Assembly: GCA_037176845.1 (NCBI GenBank)
Contig: JAYKXP010000086.1
Location: 1-64,000, forward strand
Source of the DNA: Paramarasmius palmivorus
Taxonomy: Eukaryota > Basidiomycota > Agaricomycetes > Agaricales > Marasmiaceae
DNA: 64,000 nucleotides
Reading direction: 5' to 3'
In this document: piece after piece, positions 55,947-64,000 of the stretch
Numbering within the stretch: position 1 is the first letter of the stretch
Layout of the letters: each line of letters starts with the position of its first letter
The notes under the pieces: model-generated
What the model saw: only the letters and a program-made list of their open reading frames with translations
What the model was told of the DNA's origin: nothing
The model's database searches: none
Made by a program: the position numbers and the translations under genes

Positions 55947-57289
55947 ACATGTCTCCCCCACTTCTATTCTTACCGAAACGCGGCACGCGTAGAGAGTTTG
56001 TAAGTTCGATTATGAAAGACGGTCGTAAAGAGGAAGATAGGACGACCGTGGTAGAGGCTGGTGAAAGAGTATATGCATGGGAGATGTCATATACATGCCA
56101 TCACCTCGCACTAATGGGCTAAGGGGTGATACAGGGGTGTGGTACAGGGATCGAATAGGATGAACGGGAGAAGGCAAGCATGTCATCGAAAGCTCAATTA
56201 CCGATAACAGTGCAAGGAGACGATTTCGATTCGGGTGTAGAGCACGGCGCCATACACGTCATTCACCAAACCGTTGAGATGGGAACGATAACAGTGTGGT
56301 ATAGAGCACAGGCGATGTCGAATGTGTGCAAAGTGAGGCGGGGGAAGTGGTGGGCGGCGAAAGGATGTTCGGAACGGTGAAGGGTGTATGTTAAGTAAAG
56401 AACGGCGAAGCCGTAAAGGATTCTGTAACAGGGGGGTATCCTCGACAGACAGTGGGGAGAAAAGAGGTGTGATGAGGCATTCAAAGGACAGGATTTTACA
56501 GGCTCGAGGCGAGCGCTGAGAAAGTGGAAATGTAAGAGCGGGAGGGCTGAGAAGGGGATATTGTACGCGATGAGCGAGGTAGGGCGAGAGGTTTAATCTC
56601 GTCGTTAGTGAGCCGTGTTAACTGCTTCTGGCATTCATCGAGTGGTTGGGGGTAACAGTCTCCATTCCTTTTAACACTTCTCCGTTCCCAGCAACTCTTC
56701 GCCTAGCAATATATCGGCTTCTGTCCTACAAAGGGTAGCCTTCACTGATGTTCTCTATATCCGAACGAGGTCAGCTAGGGTGGTAGCTGGGGTGGGGTAA
56801 CCTGACCAGGAGTTGCATGCGGAAGGACGTGACCAAGCGGTTCATCGAGTAGGGGAAAGGGGGAAGTCCAATGGCTCTCGCGAGGTCGATGTACGAGCAG
56901 TAGTCTTCGGTCTAGCTGCCAGGCGAAGTTTAGCTACGTCGATGAAAGAAAGAGGATAACGTACCTTTCACCCTATATACAAACCCCTTCATCTCCAAGT
57001 CGTAGCTGGCGGCAAGCTGCTATATCCTATAAAAACAACATCAGTATCAATGACACTGGCACGACGAAAAAGACTTGATAAAATACCTGATGTATTTTGA
57101 ACATCCATAGTCCTGTTCTCCAAGTCAACGAACGCAGGAAAAAAAGGTTTGACGAACTGGGAACATGAAGGAGCAGAGCAGAAACGTGTTTGTCACAGGT
57201 GACACTGTGACATGCCTTGCATCTTTCGGCCGAGCCAAAAATCCAAATTAGCGCTCACGAACGAGAAAACGTCGAGTTCGAACGTGCGA
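55947..57289 (-). pseudogene. Second part of decayed membrane-protein-like block M6
   Basis: It matches block M5 from about 48130 onward. The minus-strand patch ILYGFAVLYLTYTLHRSEHPF (about 56370-56440), 'caatatatcggcttctgtcctacaaagggtagcc' (about 56710), 'agaggataacgtacctttcaccc' (about 56952) and 'cgtgtttgtcacaggtgacactgtgac' (about 57185) appear in module order, ending at the tRNA. No intact gene. Confidence 0.5.
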
Positions 57290-57385
57290 CTCCCTGGCTG
57301 GGAGTCGAACCCAGCTTTCGCGCGGCCTGGCGGAGATATTTTGGCACATGACAGGCGCGTGTACTAACCGATATACTACCAGGGA
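57290..57385 (-). tRNA. tRNA-Asp(GUC) with short intron
   Basis: Exon sequence is identical to the copies at 23806 and 49371: acceptor TCCCTGG/CCAGGGA, D arm with ATCGGTTAGTAC, stem CGCGC/GCGCG, anticodon GTC, T arm CTGGG-TTCGACT-CCCAG. The intron after position 37 is about 24 nt with its own sequence. Probably functional. Confidence 0.88.
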
Positions 57386-58157
57386 AGTGCTCTAGGTATT
57401 TTGCGCAGTATCTACTATAGACTACTGATAACAAACATTCACAGCTACAGTCGTCCATGGGGAATCGACCCGGAGACTTCCGGAATTCTCCTTTCACTCC
57501 CCATTGAGACACGCACACCGCACAGTCCTACGGCAAAACAACTGATACAGCTCACTGATCTCCCATACATTTGGGATCTCTACTTCCAAAAGCTCACGTG
57601 TTGACGTCTAGATAGCGCCAGCGGCCAGCCTTTAATCGGTCACAATCCGACCGCCGTTATCTCTGGGGTTCATCAAAGTGATGTAGAAGCGTATGTATGC
57701 TTCGTTTGTTGATCCAACGAAGCTTGATAATCATTACATTCATGTTGCGTGCCCAACACGCACGAAGGAAGAAGGCGAGTATTTATAGCTACGCAACCTG
57801 TAATTACTAGGAGATTTCCGCCTATACATCTTGTCTTGGCTCTCTGCCAAATAGAAAGCCGAGCTAGGCTACAGGTATAAACCGACATAGCTGGCAGGTC
57901 ACGGATTTGATTGTCCCGTTATAGCTGCGAACAAGTGTCGTAGTTGAACGATTCCACTGTAGGGTTCAGCCCGGGAAGCCCTATAAGATCCAGCGGAACG
58001 ACACGATATACTCAGGCCTCCTTGTAACCAATGTTCAATATTATAAACGGAACTGCAGACTACGGAACTTCGAAATGTAGCACTTCTCACAAGCTCGTTG
58101 CAAGATTCGCCGAGGTATGGCTGCTAACCACAAAAAACCAGCAAGATCACATATCAT
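57386..58157. other. No gene; possible decayed tRNA-like stretch
   Basis: About 57440-57515 contains a T-arm-like 'ggggaatcgacccgg' on the minus strand with a weak anticodon-like stem, but no acceptor pairing. The rest shows no supported frame. Confidence 0.35.
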
Positions 58158-58238
58158 CTCCCCAGCTGGGAGTCGAACCCAGCCTCTACGCGATCAGGCT
58201 TCGGCTGCCACATGGACAAACCCATACACTACCAGGGA
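58158..58238 (-). pseudogene. tRNA-Asp-derived sequence
   Basis: The minus strand keeps the outer parts of tRNA-Asp (TCCCTGGTAGTGTATGGGTT and a T arm with TTCGACT). The middle has changed: the anticodon loop has neither GTC nor the obligatory T at position 33, and acceptor pairing is weakened (GGGGAG). Confidence 0.55.
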
Positions 58239-58653
58239 GTCGGGCGAGATGTACTGATACTAATCCTTCTTAGTTGTACCACGAAAAAGGCCAGCTCCAA
58301 AGACCAGCTTGTTGAGATGCTATTCACGTAACGTGTTCTTGGACTGAGCATATCAATGCCCATTCACACTAAACATCTTTCCGCCCTGCTACAACCGAGA
58401 ACCAAATCAGCAATGCAGCTTGACTCGGGGCAGACTCGATAAGACCCAGAGGAACAGGACGCTGTACTAAATCTAGTGCGTAAAATACATCTCAGAGTCG
58501 ATGGCTAATGATATTTACAACTACGCCAAAAGTATATCGATTTTCACCAAGATCAAATTTATAGATGAAAGGGACTACTTAGCTTCGAACTAGCCTCCTA
58601 AAAGCACAACCTATGACCATCAACCAAAATGTCCTAACATAAATCATTGGAAT

Positions 58654-58723
58654 CTCCCTGAGTGGGAGTCGAACCCAGAAACGGAATTTGCACTATCAGA
58701 ATTAACCCATACACTATCAGGGA
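58654..58723 (-). pseudogene. tRNA-Asp-derived sequence
   Basis: The acceptor stem still pairs (TCCCTGA/TCAGGGA) and a T-arm-like GGGTTCGACTCCC is present, but no anticodon stem forms and GTC is missing. The third tRNA-like unit within 1.5 kb, it suggests local tandem duplication of the tRNA gene followed by decay. Confidence 0.55.
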
Positions 58724-61700
58724 GCAGTGTATTCATCCTTATACGGCTACAATTAGCCTTCAGTTTCTTCTCAACCTTGACCATGTGGCGCGGTTTGATC
58801 AAGGTTCAAGGTGGGTATAGAATCAGCTAGGACAACCATTCATTAGCAGCTGAATTTACATGAACTCTAGCGTGCATTGATCGCCGAAGGCTCACCAAGG
58901 ATTCCAGAAGTTTGTTATAGATAGATATTCATCCTGAAATGCCACTATACTCACAATGCCGATTCACACGGATGGTCAGTGCATAAAGAGATATTGGCTG
59001 AATTTTGTAAAGCTACATCTCGACATTGGTACGGAAAACTTGCACTCGCCGAGAATAGAACCTACTCTTACTGTGAGCACGAGGGACAATACGTGAAATC
59101 CAATCTTCACCTTTCTCCAGTTCAAGGCATATTGTGATAGACACTGCCCGACATGACTGCAAAGAGTGGGGTCGGTTCTAGCCCCAGTTCTTGATACATA
59201 GCGGCAGACCCTCCGAGAGTAGATAGAACACAGCGCCAAAAAAACGCAAGAAGAGCTGGGGTACCAGTGTTTTGGACCTCTGTATTCTTAAGAAAAACCT
59301 GAAATGATCGACATATGTCACATCACCACAAAATGATGTGGTGCCTTCTATGCCCGTTTCTTCTCCGAGATCCTTTTCCGCCACTGCTACGGCCGCTCGA
59401 CATCATGACGGTGAGCCGATGAGGCATCTTACCTATTCAATCGCTAGGGTCCTTCCCTATTTGACGAGCGCCCCCCATTCAATATCATAACCATTACTAC
59501 CGGTTGCTATATTCTTGAATCCACGTTGAATCGTGTAGGTGCAACATATAACGCACGGCTCCGAGTCGTTAAGCTGTCGCGCATTTTCATGACTATGGAA
59601 ATGGGAGCATTTCCACGCATTGACCCACCTCCCACCTCACTTAATCCGGATAATCTTCCGAATAGAGACGTGTGCGAGATTATCCGGTCACGGAAGCAAT
59701 TCCCGATCGTCAAGCTAAGCTTCAAAGGTCAGCATATGTACCATTTTCACAGCTTTTACAGGTGTGAAATGTGACGCGAAGAGGTGGTATCACCTGTTCA
59801 TCCTTGCCTTCTCGGGAATCAAATTCAGCATCATCATGATCTCGACAGCGGTACGCCCAACAAGTCTTCGGATGATTTATGGCTCTCCACCATTTGGTAA
59901 TCCGGGATCCAAGTCTTCGGAGCCCTCAACTCCCTCAGCTGCTACAAAGCCAGTTCCGTGTGGCGTTCGTGGTGTTCAAAGCGTTTTTTGTTATGAAACC
60001 TGAACAATATATCCCGATTCACTCGGCGAGTGCAATGGAAATGATCATAATAAAACCTTCGATTTGGATATCTTTTGGATATCTTGTTAAATTGTGTGCT
60101 ACTCGACCTAAGGCTATAATGAAAACATCAAAGATATTCTCCAGTGTAACACATACAACGACGATAGATATTGTAATACCTAAGTGTACCGTTATAACAG
60201 GGATCCGACAACGATATAAATTGGCACAACCACAACTCATACTGTAGGACCACATACGAAGCAACCGCTGCATGATAAGATTCCTCTCGAGTACCTGAGA
60301 AATACAGAACACATAACTCCAGAGTCGTGTTGGCAGCTCTGGTTGGGTACAAGAAGTACTGATGGTCATCCTAATGCATGCCAGGGACACCGTAAGTTCC
60401 TCATATACCTCAACTACGATATAGTCATTGTTATCGTCTTGTAGACATCTCTTACATTCTCAAGACAGCTAACGTCCCGGTCACGAGAGCTGGGGGAAAC
60501 TGGACAACATGATTGATGAGGGGTAAAGGCTCTTTATATCAAATAAGTAGCATGTCGCCGACCCTACGTTCCAGGGACCGCTGGCAACCAAAAATGGTTG
60601 TAGAGGATTCATAAATCGACCTTATTTCTGGATGCCTTGCAGTAAAACGACACAATCCACCAGTAAATTGATCTCTTCAATCTTCACGTTTCTATCCGTG
60701 ATTTTCGGAGACAGTAGATTTTATTGAACTTATCCGACAACCGAGGGGAAGCGTGCTAAGGGCGCTTCGCAAGTGCCGCCCCATGATATAGGGATATAGA
60801 AATTCTTCAGCGCGAGCACGTAACTGGGATGCTGAGGGTTGCAGATCAGTGAGCGTTCTGGATACCAAGGAAACAGCACAAATGCACGCACTCCATAGGA
60901 CTAGTCATGCTGAGTGACATGTCACTGGAACACCATTTGAATGGAGGTTGACGTTTCGCTTACCATCAAGTCAAAGTCAGCATCCAGAGCTCATAAACGT
61001 GTAAAGCGGACAGAGATGGAAGAAGTGGTATAGCGGTCTGGTTGTTGTGCGCGCCTTTTCTATCGGCAACACATCCCATCCATACTTCAGTGTACAGCTT
61101 AGACAAGAATATCACATCTCCCTATCGTTACAACAACTCGGAACTTCATGTAACGTCCAAAGCCCGTAATTTTCGCCCATATCTGACTACTGACTGGTTA
61201 TTGATGTCTCAGCACAGATATCTACATAGCGAGACTCTCCGTTTGTATAGGGTATTATTTTGAATTGCTACAGACTGAACCCCTCGTAACTCCCTTTAGT
61301 CTCAATACCATTGAGAAGCGACTGACACGGGAACGTGGACCCACTAGTGGCGTTAAGTTGTATAACACGGCCATGCTTTTTGGAACACCCAGAGTATGCA
61401 ATGGGATGGGTGTATGTGAGAAATTGAAGTGATCGGCTGGAAGAATACAAAATCGTCGGAGAACTAGGCCTACATAAGAGGGATTTGGAGTCTTTGGTGC
61501 ATGGCGTCATGGCGCCCAGAACATTCCGTCGTCCCGAGTAGACCGTAGAGTGATAATGTTGATTAATGTTCGCGGGGCCCCAGAGCTAGCCTATATATTC
61601 TTTGCGCTAGCGGCCCGGTATTGCTATTCATGAAAGACGAAAAACGAACCTCCAAACAACTGGTGTTAAGTTTTAGGCACAGGTTCAATTGACATGCTGC

Positions 61701-61918
61701 TCAATGAACCTTTCCTACAATCGGCACTAGGAGCACCTAATTGGTAGTTACCGTCTACTAGATGTCACAAGTAACCAGGGAGGTATACACTGCCCTAATT
61801 TTCGATCACGATACACTTAACTGCAAGTTACAAATTTGAGGCCACGAGGATAGTTAAAAACTGTTAACCTCCTCAGTTCCAAGACTAGAGTAGCACTTCT
61901 CAAAGCCGCGCGATTGGA
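58724..61918. other. Long stretch without a confident gene
   Basis: Minus-strand fragments look coding-like but cannot be joined. One is LVPQLFLRFFGAVFYLLSE at about 59205-59270. Another is a hydrophobic stretch VHLGITISIVVVCVTLENIF at about 60120-60190 inside the open frame 60019-60390. They could be scraps of a multi-pass membrane gene. Around 61000-61918 nothing is recognised. The region lacks the module patches, so the duplicated locus appears to end near 58.7 kb. Confidence 0.35.
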
Positions 61919-62612
61919 ATGGGACCGAAGACCCAACCAAGGAACGGCCCTAGGGCGGTCAGAGCATGCACCAACTGTCGCCGCCGAAAGGTCAAGTGCA
62001 AACCCCTGCTACAAACGATCTGCGAGAGATGTCACTCGAAAGGGCTTCTATGTGAATATCTTCAGGTCAATCAAACCTCTCAGTCAGTAACACAGACAGC
62101 ACCACAAATCATTCCACCTCCACCTCCGCTCACATCGCTCGGGTTGTCTCCGATTCTGAGACATGGTCACCACCGGGTCAGCATTCAGCCTCCCAAAAAT
62201 GCAGCATCACATTCTCCCGCCACAAAATCCTTCACTTCTCCTTTCGAGCAGGGTTTTAACAATGGTTTTTCTGCATCGGCGACCGGTGGCGCGGCTCACC
62301 ATCGTGGTCAATCCTACTATGTTCTTCCTGGACAAGATTCCGAGAGGTTGCTCACCACAAACGTGGCACAGTATGATCATGCTCATGTCTTACATGATAC
62401 CCACGGACAGAGACTGTCCGTAGCAGCGTCGAGCAACAATAGCGCGAATGATTCTTCAGTGTCGTCAGAGCAGCAAACATTCGGGTCAGGGTATTCTCAA
62501 ACTCAGTTCGTGATCTTTCCATTTTGTGCCAATAAACCATATTACTCAATTTCTGAACACTAGGGATCCTACTGAATGTCTTGGACAACCTTGCTATTGT
62601 GGGTACCACTAA
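61919..62612 (+). CDS. Short Zn(II)2Cys6 fungal-type transcription regulator
   Basis: The N-terminus holds a complete zinc binuclear cluster, residues about 17-45. The pattern is C-x2-C-x6-C-x7-C-x2-C-x6-C (ACTNCRRRKVKC ... ICERCHSKGLLC), typical of fungal DNA-binding regulators acting in the nucleus. A proline- and serine-rich low-complexity region follows. Unspliced, the frame stops at 62563 (214 aa). A good GT..AG intron at about 62491-62572 gives exons 61919-62490 and 62573-62612 and a cysteine-bearing end, DPTECLGQPCYCGYH, about 203 aa. I prefer the spliced form because short basidiomycete members often end in a Cys-rich tail, but that is recollection, not proof. No coiled-coil or middle homology region is visible. 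Targets unknown. Confidence 0.8.
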
Positions 62613-63269
62613 GTAAAAGATATACATGTCGTGTAATTTTAAGAACACCAAATCTTAGAACCTTCGTCGCTTTAGCTTACAATTGCCAGTGAAATCGAAC
62701 CTTCTCTAAATATAACTAGGAACCTGATTGGGAACTGATGATCACGGTCATATCTCGCCGGGTTCCCCCAGCGCATCAGCAATATCGAAGGATTGGAAGG
62801 AAGGCAATGTAAATTCCGTTCCGATGGTTCCGCTGTTGTCCGTAGCACACGGGAGGTACCAAAATATATGCTCAATACACCATATCAGCCATATCGCCCC
62901 ATGATATAACCCTGATATGGTTTATCGAGCGATATTTCGGTGTGAAGTCGAGGAATACACGCCGAGCAGAAACATTGGTCCTTCGCGTGCGTGTGTGGAG
63001 TTCCCCATAGGCGCTCGGGACAGGCACAATTCACATAAGTGGAAGTGTAGATTGTAACGGCACCCGATATCGCTTTGGCTGTTCAATCAATCACGATCAG
63101 TGCGATGGTATCGTACCGGGAAGTCTCTATCCAGATGACGGTAAGCGAGAATTGTAAACTGACGCCACACACTTTTCCATGCTTTTAATAGCTGGCTGGG
63201 GCTGGACCATCTCGAACCTTTGCTTCGGTCAAGATGACTTGAGGCCTTTGATTTGGAAGTCATGAATGT
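62613..63269. other. No gene seen
   Basis: A small interrupted palindrome lies at about 62880-62945 ('accatatcagccatatcg.....ctgatatggt'). No supported frame. Confidence 0.4.
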
Positions 63270-63560
63270 TGTTAAATGTGGTAGAAGTTACTTAAGTGTT
63301 ACTCGAGTGATGCTTGAATATGCGACATGTTACACGTTACTCGAATCTGCTGGATGTTACTTAAGTGATACTTAGGTGTTACTCAAATCTGTTGAACGTT
63401 ACTCAAGTGTTACTCAGGTGTTAATTTAATGTTACTCAAGACTCCCGAACATTACTTAGCTGCTACGAAGGGTTACTTGAGCATTACTTTAGTGTTACTC
63501 AACTATTTCTCAAATAATAATCGGCGCTACTTGAGTGCTGCTCAAGTGCTAATACATAAA
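63270..63560. repeat. Array of GTTACTCAAGTGT-type words
   Basis: About fifteen degenerate copies of a 10-14 bp word (GTTACTYAAGTG and variants) occur in both spacing and phase disorder. The word resembles the ACTCAAG/ACTTGAGT motif that fills the ends of the transposon at 2471-3978, so this may be one end of a related element whose other end lies beyond the window. Confidence 0.6.
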
Positions 63561-63717
63561 TTGAAATGATGGTCTAGGTTATTTATCCCCCGCATTAAGG
63601 GCGTCTTCATATAAGACGGACTATGCTCTCCTCTTTAATGCGTTTTACTCTTCCGTTTCAAGTCCATTGTCCCCAGTCTAATTACCGTTGAGGAGAAATA
63701 TCTGTAATCAACATACC

Positions 63718-63855
63718 TGGAGCACTTCATCGTGGTCCCGTTCATGATCCACAATGCTAGATGGGAATTGACTTTCTTGATAGATCCCGACATCCAGACC
63801 CCATTGACAATAATCTACTTTTTCTGCCTCCTTTGACGTGTTGAACAATTGCTTT
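63718..63855 (-). CDS. Possible internal exon of a gene continuing past the window
   Basis: On the minus strand an open stretch (RKQLFNTSKEAEKVDYCQWG ... DHERDHDEVLQ) ends exactly at a good 5' splice site, CAG|GTATGTTGA (63718). It follows a plausible acceptor near 63855. It is soluble and acidic, with no motif recognised. Partners would have to be found outside this window. Confidence 0.3.
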
Positions 63856-64000
63856 CGAGGATTCCTAAGGACTCGCGATCGACAACAGGTAAGGAAGGGA
63901 CTTTCATCGATCGATTCACACTCCACCCTGTAGAGGCTACAAGCTATTCTTTTGCGGGTCCAGTGTAGCTGCTATCAAGGAAGGAGGCAAGTAAATGAGG

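Noticed and set aside
57440..57515. Possible tRNA-Arg(CCG)-like gene on the minus strand
   Set aside because: A T-arm-like stem exists, but the acceptor and D arms do not pair and the anticodon stem is not convincing.
60019..60390. A 123-codon hydrophobic minus-strand frame
   Set aside because: No splice-compatible neighbours, no family motif and conflicting frames on both strands; kept only as a note in the 58.7-61.9 kb entry.

Overview
The window looks like nuclear DNA from an agaricomycete (mushroom-type basidiomycete). Most introns are 50-60 nt with GT..AG borders. The protein families are typical of that group: BTB proteins, extracellular jelly-roll/one-TM proteins, small secreted proteins and a short Zn2Cys6 regulator. 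The species cannot be named from this sequence. No bacterial, viral, rRNA or CRISPR signal was seen.

The first 60 kb are a lineage-specific paralog nest. A module recurs with the order: a four-exon transmembrane gene on the + strand, a decayed multi-exon membrane-protein-like block on the - strand, then a - strand tRNA-Asp(GUC) gene carrying an intron. Transmembrane genes lie at 4817-6390, 18881-20440, 27099-28647 and 40417-42023. A dead copy lies at 435-2103 and remnants near 33.3-33.7 and 36.0-36.2 kb. The decayed blocks are at about 6.9-10.6, 20.8-23.8, 29.1-31.7, 35.3-38.7, 46.8-49.4 and 53.1-57.3 kb, with shorter pieces at 12.4-13.3, 17.3-18.0 and 25.5-26.2 kb. Their tRNA-Asp genes or relics form a series from intact to barely recognisable.

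Three BTB-like genes with N-terminal membrane segments fill 11.2-17.3 kb, two of them divergent from one shared promoter. From 42.5 to 52.6 kb five tandem - strand genes encode a small secreted family. Each has a signal peptide, a short propeptide ending in Lys-Arg, and a mature region made of two homologous halves with a C-x5-C pair in each. An unfamiliar five-exon gene sits at 34218-35092. A short Zn2Cys6 regulator ends the gene content at 61919-62612.

Three non-autonomous DNA transposon candidates are visible. One is at 2471-3978 (9-bp target duplication, with a paralogous empty site inside the window). One is at 53953-55940 (long terminal inverted repeats, 6-bp target duplication). A weaker one is at 32058-32665.

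The region reads as a fast-evolving locus built by repeated segmental duplication of cell-surface and secreted gene families, with tRNA-Asp copies carried along. The candidate new systems are the secreted two-repeat peptide array, the membrane-anchored BTB genes and the PY-motif surface proteins. Exon borders were worked out by hand from splice signals, reading phase and comparison between paralogs.
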